From positions 26,205,608 through 26,269,607 of the forward strand of contig CAMGYJ010000010.1 of the NCBI GenBank assembly GCA_946122785.1: DNA of 64,000 nt. The letters run 5' to 3'. Of the stretch, positions 31,171-42,977 are shown in pieces. The notes under the pieces are model-generated. The model worked only from the letters and a program-made list of their open reading frames with translations. It was not told the origin of the DNA and did no database searches. This DNA is from Linum tenue (Eukaryota > Streptophyta > Magnoliopsida > Malpighiales > Linaceae). The first letter of the stretch is position 1; each line of letters starts with the position of its first letter. The translations under genes and the position numbers were made by a program.

Positions 31171-32862
31171 TGACTCGTCTTCACCTGAGCAGCCTACTCT
31201 CCGCCGCGGCGACCGAGTGCGCCGCCCTTCCACTCCCCTAGCTGGCTATGATGTCGAGCTGCCTGGCGCAGCTCACTCCGCCACGATGTTATACCCCCTG
31301 GACGATTATCTCAGTTATGATCGTCTTCAGTAGCTCACCATACCTACGTTGCTGCAGTTACTGGCGTCGATGAGCCCAATTATTTTTTGCAGGCTGTTCG
31401 TTATAAGCAATGGCGAGATGCCATGCAGGTCGAGATTTATGCTTTAGAAGCCAATGGCACAAGAAAGCTATTGATTGTAAATGGCTCTGCAAAATCAAAT
31501 TCAATCCGAATGGCTCCATTGAGCTCTAAAAGGCGCTTCTCGTTGCTAAGGGCTTCACTCAAGTCGAAGGGGTTGATTACCACGACACCTATGCTCCAGT
31601 TGCTAAGCTGGTCACTGTCCCCTGCCTTCTCACCATTGCTTTGCACATAGGATGGCACATTCATCAACTCGACGTCAATAATGCCTTTCTTCATGGTGAT
31701 TTGGAAGAAGAGGTTTATATGAAAATTCCGCAAGGCTTCTCGCGTCCTGGTGAGACCAGAGTATGTCGCCTCAATAAGTCTCTCTATGGTTTGCGACAAG
31801 CTTCCCGGAATCGGTATCAGAAGTTTACACAAGCATTAGTCGAGCTCAAATTTGTGCAGAGTCGGGCTGATCATGCCTTGTTTATCTATTGGCGAGGCTC
31901 CAGCTTTGTTGTGGCCCTCATTTAAGTCGATGATGTGGTTATTACTAGGAATGATCTCTCATTTACTCAGCAAGTTAAGACCTTTCTCCACGATCGCTTC
32001 ACTATCAAGGATCTGGGTCCCCTCAAGTGTTTCCTTGGTATTGAGGTTGCGCGATCGCCTAAGGGTATGGTTCTTAATCAGAGGAAGTACGTATAAGACA
32101 TTCTCACAGATGCTGGTTTGATCGCAGCTCGTCCGTGCTCCACTCTGATCGAGCAGCAACATCACCTAGGTCGTGATCATTCTCCCCCAGCGCGTGATCC
32201 TGTAGCGTATCGGCGTCTGGTTGGCCTTCTGTTGTATTTGAGGGTAACACGCCCTGATATTGTTTATTTTGTCAACCTTCTTAGCCAGGCAATGCAGTCC
32301 CCAACTCAGGCACACGAAGACGCCGCAGTTCGAGTCCTTCGGTATATGAAAGTTTCTCCAGGTCGTGGCATTTTTCTATCTGCCATCTCTCCTCTTACGT
32401 TGATTGGTTTTTGTGATGCAGATTGAGATGGTTGTCCCACAACCCGCCGTTCCATGACAGAGTTCTTTATCACTCTTGGGGGTTCTCCCATTTCTTAGCG
32501 AACCAAGAAACAGATTGTGGTAGCGTGTTCTTCCGCATAGGCAGAATACTGAGCTATGTCCAGTGCTGTCAGTGAGATCATCTGGTTGCGGTGACTTCTC
32601 TCCTTCTAGTCCCACCGTGTTATATTGTTATAATCAGGCAGCTCTTCACATTGCAGCCAACCCGGTGTTCCACGAGCGTATGAAGCACGTCGAGATGGAT
32701 TGCCACTTTGTTCGCGAACGTGTTCATTCCCGTGAGATTGCACCTGCCAAGATTGCTACTTCCGACCAGCCCACTGATTTATTCACGAAGGGATTGAGTG
32801 TTGATCAGTTCCATCATCTCTTCGTCAAGCTCGGCCTTCTTGACACTCACTCCTTCACTTGA
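31171..32862 (+). pseudogene. Copia pol remnant: integrase end, reverse transcriptase, RNase H
   Basis: Starts after the deletion with the proline/arginine-rich text before RT (RRGDRVRRPSTPLAGYD). RT motifs follow: QLDVNNAFLHGDLEEEVYM, then KSLYGLRQASR. The catalytic YVDD has lost its Tyr to a TAA stop. PDIVYFVNLLSQ and YLR motifs follow. RNase H is seen as FCDAD, then a stop in place of Trp, the degraded [10 protein letters not shown] region, and the C-terminal [16 protein letters not shown] end (here [12 protein letters not shown]). At least six stops and several frameshifts are present. Many stops are TGA/TAG/TAA at Trp, Gln/Glu or Tyr codons. Confidence 0.9.
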
Positions 32863-32869
32863 GGAGGAG

Positions 32870-33152
32870 TGTAGTGATCTTTAATTTATTGTTTAATAAT
32901 TTGGGGGTCACTTTGTAATTACCCACTCTCCACGTAGCATGTGATTAGGAGAGTTAGGGTTAGGTGTTTTTACCTTTAAGTGTTTCAGCTAGGGCAGCAG
33001 CCGAGTTGGGAACAAGAATAGAAGGGAGAATATGATTTTCAGTCCGAGAGCCTCAAGCTCTCCGTGGAGTAGTCCTGTTCACATCGAACGGGGAAACCAC
33101 GTAAATCGTGTGTCGTCTATTCTCGCTTCCTTGTCGTTCATCGAATTTTACA
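32870..33152 (+). repeat. Copia 3' LTR
   Basis: 283 bp, TGTAGTGATCT...TTTTACA. Aligns with the two parts of the 5' LTR. Confidence 0.9.
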
Positions 33153-33157
33153 TAGGC
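33153..33157 (+). repeat. Target-site duplication TAGGC, right (copia)
   Basis: Matches 16125-16129 exactly, directly after the LTR end TTTTACA. Confidence 0.85.
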
Positions 33158-33538
33158 TATCATTTAAAATAACATCAATATTTTAGGTGTTATCATGTAA
33201 TTGCAAGAATCTTGAGTACGATACGGTGTCATTGACTGTTTATTTTGTTTGGAGTTGACTTTTAATGTTGTAATTGCTTTTATGGTATAAAAAAGGCACC
33301 ATGTGACTGGCTCCGTCACTATATGGAGATGAGGTTCTATCAAGGTTGTCAATCTGCGGGCTGACCCGGACTCGGTCGAGCTAGTGGGTTAAGGGTTAAT
33401 GGGTCACCCGTTTTAGTCCTGTTTAGCTCGAAAATATGGATAGAGTCATTATATTGTACTTATTATGATAAATTATATCAAATTTCATCTAACATATGAG
33501 TTATAAAATATAATATTCCACCAAAATAACATATCGTA
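33158..33538. other. Intergenic, no gene recognised
   Basis: About 380 bp between the copia target duplication and the hAT element. No terminal repeats or frames are recognised. Confidence 0.4.
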
Positions 33539-33546
33539 CTTAGATC

Positions 33547-34049
33547 TAGGGGTGGGCATTCGGTAGGTTCGGTTTCGGCCGAACGGAAATTATGAATACC
33601 GGGTCCACGAATTCTCCCAAACCTCAAACCAAATTCAAACCGAATTATAATTCGGTTCGGTCGATTTAAACCGAACTATAATTTGGTTCGGTTCGGTTTT
33701 TCACACAAAACCGAATTTGTGAAGTTATTTGTATTTTCTCACTTTTAAATTATTTTTCACCCCTAATATAAACAATAAATATCAATTATATGCATCATCA
33801 ATGATAAAACCAAACTTTTCAATTCATAAGTCATAAAACATTTCAAATATTTAAGTCTAAAAACAACTACAAACACAAAAATCCACCATTTGGAGCTTGC
33901 AATTATAGTATTTCGGTCGGAAATTCGGAAATTCGGTTCGGTTGAAAGAACCCTGATTTCCGAACTATCCATATTTTCCTTCCGAATTCCGAACCGAATA
34001 GCATTAATTCGGTTTCGGTTCGGTTTACCGAACCGTTTGCCCACCCCTA
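33547..34049. mobile_element. Non-autonomous hAT element, H1
   Basis: 503 bp with TIRs TAGGGGTGGGCA / TGCCCACCCCTA and an exact 8-bp target duplication CTTAGATC (33539-33546, 34050-34057). Near both ends lie clusters of GGTTCGGT / ACCGAACC-type short repeats. No transposase. The interior is otherwise AT-rich. Confidence 0.92.
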
Positions 34050-34212
34050 CTTAGATCCAACATATAGTGAAAATTCACACACACTTATATAACATCAATA
34101 TTCAAATGTTCAACTTAGTATTCCAAAGATTGAGTTAGGCGAAAAGAAAAATCGAAAATAGGCGCATTTCGCAAACCAAAAGATAAAAATGACACAATTT
34201 GACCTTCAACCC

Positions 34213-34345
34213 GGTACCTTTTCTCGAGTGGTAACACGATTGAGACTATTATAAAGACTACTACAGTAAATGCAACGAAAGAAGAGATGATCATGGTCTT
34301 TAGAATACCCACGAAGCTTGTCTCGAGTGGTAACACGATTGAGAA
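34213..34345 (+). repeat. Short direct repeat pair, 107 bp apart
   Basis: TCTCGAGTGGTAACACGATT followed by GAGA occurs at 34213 and again at 34320. It is upstream of GLP-A and its function is unknown. Confidence 0.75.
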
Positions 34346-34933
34346 TGACTAGCCACGCTATGAAATTATAATTGGGTATCCCATAACCAGTTACTACCAC
34401 ACAATACCTGAACAACTTCACCCAGATAACAAACCAAAATAAACTAGAGTTTATTCCACTCATATGACTTATCAATATTTCTAAGTATTATACATCTAAC
34501 TCCGGCCTTCGACACTTAAATTCTGACTCCGCCCACTCTCACATGCATTATTGGGTACGAAGTGGCTCTAATAATCTGTTGACCAGTTCAGTTCGTCGAC
34601 GTTGATTGCCAAGCATGCACCTCCATTATTTTCAGCTTCTTGGCCTTTTCCTTCTGTCAAAACAAAAAATTTCTTGGCCTTTTCCTTTCGTATTAAAAGC
34701 CGAACCTTGGAAGGAATGGATAATCACTACGTACGCACTGTTACTACATGCGACCACTTCATCACAATCTTACAAATTTTCAGCTAATCGCTGAAGGACG
34801 GCTGATTAGATTACTATAAAATTATTGTACTTCTACAGTTCTACGTACCAACACAATAGCATTATTACTGCCGGCTATAGTATTGTGTACTAATTAATTC
34901 CTTAAGCACTACCCATGTACTGATTAGTTCTTC

Positions 34934-34940
34934 TATTTAA
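34934..34940 (+). promoter_or_regulatory. TATA box of GLP-A
   Basis: TATTTAA in the context TTCTATTTAAACAGC, 122 bp before the ATG. The same block precedes GLP-B and GLP-C. The upstream 350 bp also shares blocks with the other two (GTTGATTGCCAAGCATG, CCTTTTCCTTCTGT). Confidence 0.7.
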
Positions 34941-35061
34941 ACAGCTTTCAACCGGCATACTTAGGCATCGATCAAATCTACCTACTATATTTTTTTCTTG
35001 CTTCTTTGTGTGAAGTGTTCTATTCATTCCTCAAGTACTCTACATCTGTTGGGACTTTGGG

Positions 35062-35867
35062 ATGGCGAATATTCAAGTAGCCTTTCTGTTGAGCCTATTG
35101 ATGGCTCTCACTTTCTGTTGCCTCACATTTGCCGTTGACCCAGCATCTCTTCAAGACTTCTGTGTGGCAGATAGTAACAGCCAAGGTGTGTACTACTTGC
35201 CATATATACCACATATATATATATATATACATGGTACTCAGTTTCTTGCTTTTTAACATTCATCTTCTCATATCATCACCCAAAAAAAAACATAAATCTT
35301 ATCGTTGAGTTTGCTTGCCTCTTGATCGCAGTGAAACTGAACGGATTCGCTTGCAAAAACCCTGCTTGGGTTCAAGCAAACGACTTCTCCTTCAGCGGGC
35401 TCCACAACCCTGGCAACACAGGCAACCCTTTTGGCTCAGCTATCACCCCTGTTACAGTGGCTCAAATTCCAGCGCTCAACACTTTGGGAATCTCGTTGGT
35501 CCGTATCGATTATGCTCCATGGGGCGTTGTTGTTCCTCATTATCATCCTAGAGCCACCGAAATTATCACTGTCATCGAGGGATCTCTCGAAGTTGGATTT
35601 GTCACATCAAATCCTGACAATCGCCTCATCTCCAAAACTCTTCAGAAGGGAGATGTATTTGTGTTCCCAGTTGGGCTAGTTCACTTCCAGCGGAATGTTG
35701 GCCATATGAATGCGGTGACAATTTCTGGTTTGAATAGCCAAAATCCAGGAGTTATTACCATTGGCAATGCTGTCTTTGGCTCCAAGCCTGACATATCCAC
35801 TGACATTCTCGCAAAAGCGTTCCAGGTTGACAAGAACATTGTGCAGCAAATCCAGGGAAAGTTTTAA
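35062..35867 (+). CDS. Germin-like protein GLP-A, apoplastic cupin
   Basis: Two exons, 35062-35185 and 35332-35867, with a 146-bp GT-AG intron in phase 1. 219 residues. Residues 1-24 form a signal peptide (MANIQVAFLLSLLMALTFCC start), so the protein should be secreted to the cell wall. Cys34 and Cys49 are the conserved germin disulfide. The cupin has germin box 1 HYHPRATEI (His111, His113, Glu118) and box 2 with His159 in FPVGLVHFQ, the four ligands of the Mn ion. KGD is at 147-149. Length, motifs and intron position fit GLP subfamily 1. Family members form oligomers, and some have superoxide dismutase or, rarely, oxalate oxidase activity. Which applies here cannot be told. It has a HYH variant where GLP-B has HTH. 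The start is the first ATG after the TATA box and opens the signal peptide. Confidence 0.93.
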
Positions 35868-36801
35868 GAGATTTGGAGGACATTTATGTAAGAAAAAATG
35901 TTGTGGCCTAACTAGCTATGGTTCGCTCGTTCATTTATCGTTTATTGAATTCGCAATTAGCCAACTAGGTGATAAAGTGAGATAAGATCTATAATATTGG
36001 CGGGTAAGTTCATAATAAAAGCTTATATTGGTTATGTTTATGGTTGGCCCGACTTGTAGAAGTGTTTTTCTTCTACAAAAGTTACAGCAGGGCCAAACTA
36101 GTTCTATGTAATCCAGAGTTAAAGTACTCAAGATCTTCAATGTTAACAATTATTTTTAAGTACATGGTATGTCTGGTTTATGCAAACTTAAAGCTCATAA
36201 AATTGCATTAATTTGAGAAGACGATGTAGAAAAGTGGTATAAGGTACATACATAGTTCTCCTTCAACTACTCGATTTATTGATATTTGTTGGCTTTGGAA
36301 TGAACAATCACGTCTATGAATTGTATTTAATTAATTTTCATTATTGGTTAATTTATTAAATGACAAGTTTTGTTTTAATAGGTTTACTATTCCCCACGAT
36401 ATCTTACCACGCGTTACTGTTCATCAGCGTTTTAATTAGTTGCGGGTGCTCCCATCCAAAGTACTTCTGGTGAAAGCCAAAATCCCCCTTTTTGTCTTCT
36501 TGCTGCATTTGTTTTTAGTTTTTTTACCTTTTTACCATCCTTTATTATTATGAGGGCGGCAAAAGGTTCTGCTAGTCGGTATGCGTTTGAATTTTACAAC
36601 GTAAATATCATGTTAATATTATTTGAATTGTTGACCACTCATCATTTTGCATTAAAAAAAATTGTAAGGTCAATTATTTTTATATTTTTACCTAAAATTA
36701 TTTTATTGTTAATTTGTATCCATTTGCAATATACAAAATTTCCGCAAGGGCAGTTAAATTTTATACAGCAGTATAATCAAATATGATACATTTCTGATAA
36801 T
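35868..36801. other. GLP-A 3' flank; AT-rich, no gene
   Basis: The first ~110 bp shares text with the GLP-C 3' flank (TAGCTAxGGTTCGCTCGTTCATTTA, then CTTGCAATTA-like). The rest has no recognisable gene. Around 36385-36430 there is text resembling a Helitron-like 5' region (CACGCGTTACTGTTCATC), not firm enough to call. Confidence 0.4.
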
Positions 36802-36804
36802 TTA

Positions 36805-37265
36805 GAGGTCGTTTGGAGAATATGAGTTTAAATCTACAGATTGTCAACAATCTAAAGATTCTAACTCTTTGGATTGTTGAAAACAGATTTTAAAATGTTT
36901 ATTGTTTGGTAACTGTGATTGTTAACATTCAATTAAAATAAAAAAATTATTTTATATTAAATAACATGTTTATCCTTAATAAAAAAAATTAGAGTGGTTT
37001 AAGAAATATTAAAAACTTTGTTGATAAATATATTTCATTTGATAAATAAATAAAAGTAAGAGAAAAACTAGGAAAGAAAAAAATCTTACGAATCAAGATT
37101 TAGAATCTCTCTTATTAGGAGAGATTTGATATCCACAGATTTTAGAGATTTGAAATCTCCAAAGCTAGAATCCACAATATAAAAAGCAACAAAAAAATAT
37201 AATTTTCTACAAAATATATGGATTCAGTGAATCCATGTCCTGAATCCTGTTCTCCAAACGACCCC
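36805..37265. mobile_element. PIF/Harbinger (Tourist-like) MITE
   Basis: 461 bp. Terminal inverted repeats GAGGTCGTTTGGAGAA and TTCTCCAAACGACCCC, with the 3-bp target duplication TTA (36802-36804, 37266-37268). Repeated internal AGATTT / AAATCT pieces are present. There is no coding capacity. Confidence 0.85.
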
Positions 37266-37268
37266 TTA

Positions 37269-38308
37269 CTTCACACCATTCTATAAAGACTACGTAGATT
37301 ATGAATTTTATTATTAGACCACATATTACAGATAATTTACATAACACGATTCTATAGCAATTATGTAAATTAAAATTTATACATTAATTTATTTATTTAT
37401 AACTAAAATTATTTTATTATTAACTAAAATACCCACCATGTTATCTATTGCAATGTGCAAAGGTTCTGCAAGGTGAGTTAACTATTACACAATAGTTCAA
37501 TCAAATATGATACTTTTATGATGATTTGTGTAACATCGTTCTATAAAAACTACGTTAATCATGGATTTTATTATTAGACCACACTTTACGGATGATTCAC
37601 ATAACATTTGTCAATAAAAATAAAATAAATCAAAAATATATTACGTAAAACTTTTTTTGATAATGGTGATGAATTTTATTGCAAGAAGAGAAAAGGAAAC
37701 AAACACTGTACAGACAAGGAGATCACAAGGCCTGATCTCACAGAGCCACAACCGAAAGAACAGAGAAAAAGAAAGAAAGAAAAAACCAACGAACGAACAT
37801 GAGCGCCAAGAGAGGAAGGCAGCTCACGGGACACAAAAAGCGACAGAGAAAAGCAGACCAGACTGCTCCCACTCGCCGGGAAACAAAGGAAAAAGCTTGT
37901 GGAGGTATATAGTTAAATCTTATGCATAAAGTTAACAAACGTATTATTAATGTCTTCTGCAATATAACTTTGAGTAAAAATTTATTTATTATTAACTAAA
38001 TTGTTTATCATTGATCTATTTTTTATAAGGGTGATATTGGTTTGTTTTCATAGTTAAGTGCGACTTAACGAATTCAAAACTTTGGTAAAATCACCGGCCC
38101 AGGCTCTACTTCGCAACCATCTCATCAATGTGTGTTGCACAAAGGTTCTGTGAGATAACTTATTTTTTACATAACAATTTAAGCAAATATGATACTTTTA
38201 GTAAATTAATGAATTTATTATTAATTAAAATTCCTTCATTATTAACTAAAATATTGACTATTTCATCAATTTGTATTGCACAAAGGTTTCACATGATCAG
38301 TTAGCTTC
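37269..38308. repeat. AT-rich degenerate dispersed repeat block, with a LINE 3'-tail scrap
   Basis: Recurring phrases (ATGATACTTTTA, GATTTTATTATTAGACCACA, CACAAAGGTTCTG, AACAAACGTATT...TCTTCTGCAATA) also appear to the right of the LINE at 43060-43450. They look like an old repeat array or a Helitron interior that the LINE entered. The stretch at 37652-37910 begins with a T-run and GAATTTTATTGCAAGAAGAG, like the inverted 3' end of another LINE. Confidence 0.45.
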
Positions 38309-38434
38309 TTTTTTTTTTGTGGTTAAATCAAATCGCTTTAAGAACCGACACCAATAGCAAATCGCTATGGAGCCCTCAAAAACCTCAATCATGTACATCA
38401 AACCTCACAGAGGTACTCAACAACACTAACAAAA

Positions 38435-41400
38435 CTAACTATCTTCCCCAAGACCCCTTGCTTCAAAACAATCAATTAAGCATTGGTTCAATAGACAACG
38501 ACTCCAAATAATTCTCCTAGCATCAACCAGCAGTTGAGGAGGACTCTTTGCCGCAACAGAGCCATATAACCTCGCACATCTTTCCCGCCAAACAAGGCTG
38601 ATAAGAACACTCCAGCTCATTTTGTTCAAAGAATTCACTGGCGAATCACTCTTCCACTTCGTGACACACCACTCCAACATAGTATTCCAGCTTCCAAGCA
38701 CTGGAGGCGAAGCCTCCCCCAGAACCATATAGCTCAAGAACTGAAAGCAAGAACATTCCACAAACAAGTGGTCTCGATCCTCCAGTCCTCCAGGACATAA
38801 CAAACAGTTTCCAGAAAGCGGTTTACCCCAGGCAATCAACTTATTCTGCAGTTTGAGTCTATCATTAATCACCAACCATAGAATAAACCCATTCCTGGGA
38901 ATGATATGTTTGTCCCAAACCATCTTAAACCAGCTAACCTCAGCATCCTTCTGCCTTAACGGCTCCCATACTCTCGAAACAGAGTAAGAACTCATAGCCA
39001 GTCCATTACACTGCAACTCAGAACCAACTGTGGAGATGAACGGTCTGACCCATTCCCTACACTTGAGCAAACGTTTCCAAACCCAGGTCCCTGCTGCTGT
39101 ACCCGTTAAATCCCACACAGATGCTTGCTTCACTCTATAACGTGTAACCCAGGCAACCCAAAGAGATCCCTCTGCTGCCATAATTGCCCAAAGATGCCTA
39201 CATACACATGCTTTGTTCCACACTGAGAAGTTCTTTATACCCAAACCCCCTTCCTTTTTTGGCCTAGCAATGAACTGCCAGGCAACTACTACTCTTTTCC
39301 TCAGCGAGGTATCACTAATATCCCATAAAAACCGACTACAAATAGATTCCACCTCTTTTATAACATACTTCGGCAACAAAAAAAATCCCCATCCAGAACT
39401 GCAGTACACTTGTAAGAACTGAAGTGATCAATTGCAAACGGACTGCAAAACTAAGAACCTTTGCTCTCCAACTACTTATTTTCCCTGTAATCTTCTCAAC
39501 AACACCCTGCACTCAGCCTTTGTAAGCTTCTCAGTAATCAACGGGACCCCCAGATACCTAACTGGTAATTGACTATTTGGGAATTTTGAGTATTCAGAAA
39601 TTCTCAACCTTTCCTCCTCTGGAATACCCCCACAAAACAGCTGGCATTTATCAGGATTACATTTCAATCTTGACACAGAATAGAACGCATCCAATACACG
39701 ACATATACCTGCTACCCCCCCCCCCCCCTTGATCGACCCATTTGTAAAAACAAGCAGGTCGTCTGCAAAACAAAGATGTGTAATAGCCAGTGGCTTGCAC
39801 CTAGGGTGAAAGGGTATCTGATTTTCTGTTGCTGCTCTTTTCAACAAAGCATCTAATACTTCCATAGCAATTGTGAATAAGTAAGGGGATAATGGGTCCG
39901 TTTGCCTTAAACCTTTTGCCATATCAAAGGAACCACATATTCCACCATTCAGACCAACACTGATTCTGGGAGACTGAACACAAGCTCTTAACCAATCAAT
40001 AAATTGAGCAGGTAAACCCATGACTTCAAGCACAGAGAAGAGAAACATTCAACTAACAGAATCAAATGCCTTCATGATGTCAATTTTTATCGTACACTGA
40101 GGAGTAACATTCTTCCTATGATAATCTTTTACTAGTTCAGCTGCTAGAAGAATATTATCACTAATAGAGCGCCCTTTTACAAAAGCAGATTGTGATGGAG
40201 AAATAAGCAGAGGGAGTACAGCAGCTAACCTATTTGCTAGCACCTTGGAGATTCCTTTATATAAGGTATTGCAGCAGGAGATTGGACGAAAGTCCTTCAT
40301 TTTCTCAGCATTAGTAACTTTGGCCACCAGAGTGAAAAGAGTAGAGTTTACTGCCCTAGGCATAACCCCTGTGTTGAAAAAATGAAGGGCAACATCCTCA
40401 ACTAAGGTGCCAATTAAACCCCAGTGAAGCCTGAAAAACTCAGAAGGGAAACCATCAGGGCCAGGCGCCTTATCCCTCCCCAGACTGAAAAAAACATCCC
40501 TGATCTCCTTCCTTGTCGCATGGAGAACCATTGTATCAGCCACTTCTGGAGAAAGACATTTCAGCTGCAAATGATGATAAAAACTAGTAGGCTGGAGCAG
40601 CACATTCGAGTTTACTTTCCCAATCTGCTCAGAATAAAATTTCACATCAACTCTTCCTATTCCCTTGATATCCGTTATTTCTTTCCCCTGCTCATCCAGA
40701 ATCCTTGATATCTGCTGCCTATGATTATGCACTTTCACAGTTTTATGGAAATAAGCTGTATTGAGGTCCCCTTCTTGCACACTTTGTACTCTAGCTTTCT
40801 GCTTATAAAAGCTCTCTTCTTCCCTCTTGAGCTCAAGACATTGCTTAGCCAAATCTCCCTCCTCTTCAACAAGTGATTCAGTGGGATTCTGCATCAACTC
40901 TGCTTGCAACACTTCTAACTTTTCTTCTATATCCCTGGCTTGTGCAGAGATGTCTGAATACACCTCTCTATTGAGCTGCCTCAACCGCTTCTTGACTTTC
41001 CTGAGTTTCCCATAGAAAATATAATAAGGCCAACCTTCCACTTCCACATTCCAAGCATCATTGACCAACTGCATATAAGTAGGATGGCTCACCCAAAATT
41101 TGAAATACTTAAATGGCTTAGGCAAGCTGTCAATATGGGGAGTTGGAGTAAGTAAGAGCCCACAATGGTCAGAGACTCCAGGGAGAGTAGTTTGTGCTAC
41201 ACTAGCTGGAAACTTACTAAGCCAAGCTTCATTCACCAAAACCCTATCAAGTCGCTTTTCAATCAGATTTTCTTTATGTTTATTCCACCATGTAAACCAG
41301 CTTCCTGCCATCTTATGATCCACCAAGCTCATCTCCTCTATCCAATTATGGAAGTCCTCCATGCTAGCATTCAAGGACACAAGATTAGAGGTCTCGGCAG

Positions 41401-41821
41401 GACCTCTAACAGCATTAAAATCGCCCAATACTGCCATAGGTGTCAATCGTTCATTCTGTGCAATCAAATCTCTATATAAAACTCTGTTAGCCTCCTTGTT
41501 TGGGCTGTACACAATCATAAGAACCAGTGGTATTGCCCCTCCAACAAGAACTTTTAAGTAATGCAGGCCATCCTCCAACTTAGTAACAGAGATGTCATCT
41601 TTCCAAAACAACCATACTCTACCATTGGGGGACTTGGGGTAGTTATTCATATGATGCAAATAACCAAACCTTTGACTAACTATATCCACACTATTCTCTA
41701 CTCTTACTCTAGTTTCTATAATTGCTAAAATATCAAGTTTAAGTATACGTATCTTTTTAAGCACTGCAGAGTGCTTCTCAGGAGCATTAAAGCCCCTAAT
41801 GTTCCAGCAGAATATCTTCAT
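38435..41821 (-). pseudogene. LINE-A ORF2: endonuclease, reverse transcriptase, zf-RVT
   Basis: From ATG at 41821. The N-terminal APE-type endonuclease has FCWNIRGFNAPEK, IIETRV, LGDFNAVR and LPGVSDHCGLLL. Reverse transcriptase runs from GRDKAPGPDGFPSEFF through DFRPISCCNTLYKGISKVLA, KGRSISDNILLAAE and the first catalytic Asp in KIDIMKAFDSVS. A TGA at 40049-40051 then replaces the Trp expected there. The frame goes on with GLRQTDPLSPYLF and the catalytic FADD motif in THLCFADDLLVF. Another break lies between 39476 and 39409, after which the zinc-binding C-terminal domain follows (CLLCPGGLEDRDHLFVEC). A poly-C run at about 39715-39728 encodes extra glycines in the RT. Two lesions are enough to inactivate it. 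Confidence 0.9.
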
Positions 41822-41922
41822 TTCTTCTTCTTGCCCCGCCCCCTACCTTTAGCAGGCTGCGGCGGCTCAGCACTCGTTCTCCAAACTGGCTTACTCAATG
41901 AAGGGAAAGCTTTGTCCTCCAA

Positions 41923-42977
41923 CTACACCTTCTTTTGACTAGAAAATAGGTTCCACAGACTTTTTGCAACAGATGCAGGATCAGGAGCCCGAACCCTGTG
42001 CTTCCTCCCTCTAACTACCTTAAATCCATCATCCTCAGGTTCTGGAACAATACTACTTTCTTCATTGACTGACACTGCAAGCTCACCACTAATCACAGAC
42101 TCAGTGACCTGAACCACCATGCCTTGCACACTAGATTCAGCCTGTACTTCAATCACCTCTTCAACTTTTTTCCTTATCCTTCGAGCCCACTGATATCACT
42201 TTTTGCACTTGTGGATGTTTAACCACCCATACACACTTCACCTGACCTCCTGGATTCGCATAGTCATGCCTAAATACACCACACTTCTCACACTTCCGAG
42301 GCACATGACAGAAATCCACATCCACCAACATCTCAGGACGCCCATCAGGAGTGATGCTCAGCTTGTTAATCAGATTCGTTTTGGTAGTGATCTCAACACA
42401 CACCTTAGCAACACCATACTTTGTCCCCTGCTTTGTTGGAAAATCCATACAAAGAGGCCGCCCTAAAGAGCTAGCAAGACGCCCTAATCACTCGTTAGAC
42501 GTTAACTCATATGGCAAGTTTGACAGACGCACCCACCCACACCGGAACGGCAGAGTTATCTATGGCTAGGGGCTGGATACCTAGTTCCCGTTTCCTAAGC
42601 AGGACCATGTTCTCACGATGATGCCATGGACCGCCTTCAAAGACCCAGCGGCAAACTTCAGCATTGGAAAATTGAAACAGCACCAAGCGCTCCCCTAACC
42701 GCGACACTCGCACCATCCTGTCTCAACCCCAAATCCAGTTTGCCCAAAAGTGAATTGAAGAAAGGGAAGCCGGCCGATCCATGAATTGCCCTACCAAGCT
42801 GTTAACCCATCGCTTTTCACCCTCATCGATCACCGACTTAGGTATCCGAAGAGACCCATTCACAAACTCCGTCTCATAGTAGTCGAGCTTGAAATGAAGA
42901 CTGACGGTGAAAAGAGAAGCCCAGGTGCATCCGTCACCGACGGCCCCTGAAGTGGCTCCGCCGGTGACGGCCGCCAT
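41923..42977 (-). pseudogene. LINE-A ORF1: DUF4283-type nucleic-acid-binding protein
   Basis: Starts at an ATG reading MAAVTGGATSG. An in-frame TGA at 42723-42725 interrupts it, after which RLGERLVLFQFSNAEVCRWV and FEGGPWHHRENMVLLRK give the DUF4283 core. A frameshift near 42507 leads to a third piece with a degraded zinc knuckle CEKCGVFRH, where the last Cys is not at the normal place. The tail contains GFKVVRGRKHR, typical of plant LINE ORF1. In intact elements this protein coats the LINE RNA. Confidence 0.8.

Larger units (their letters stand above)
16130..33152 (+). mobile_element. Ty1/copia retrotransposon (outermost level of nested stack)
   Basis: Bounded by 5-bp target duplications TAGGC at 16125-16129 and 33153-33157. 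The 3' LTR is 32870-33152. The 5' LTR is split into 16130-16256 and 31026-31170 by the CACTA element inserted in it. It lacks the last ~11 bp of the LTR, the primer-binding site, gag, protease and most of integrase, which are removed by one deletion ending at about 31170. A purine tract GAGGAGGAG (32861-32869) precedes the 3' LTR. The LTR halves differ at roughly 18 of 270 aligned positions by eye, so it is much older than the gypsy element inside. Confidence 0.9.
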
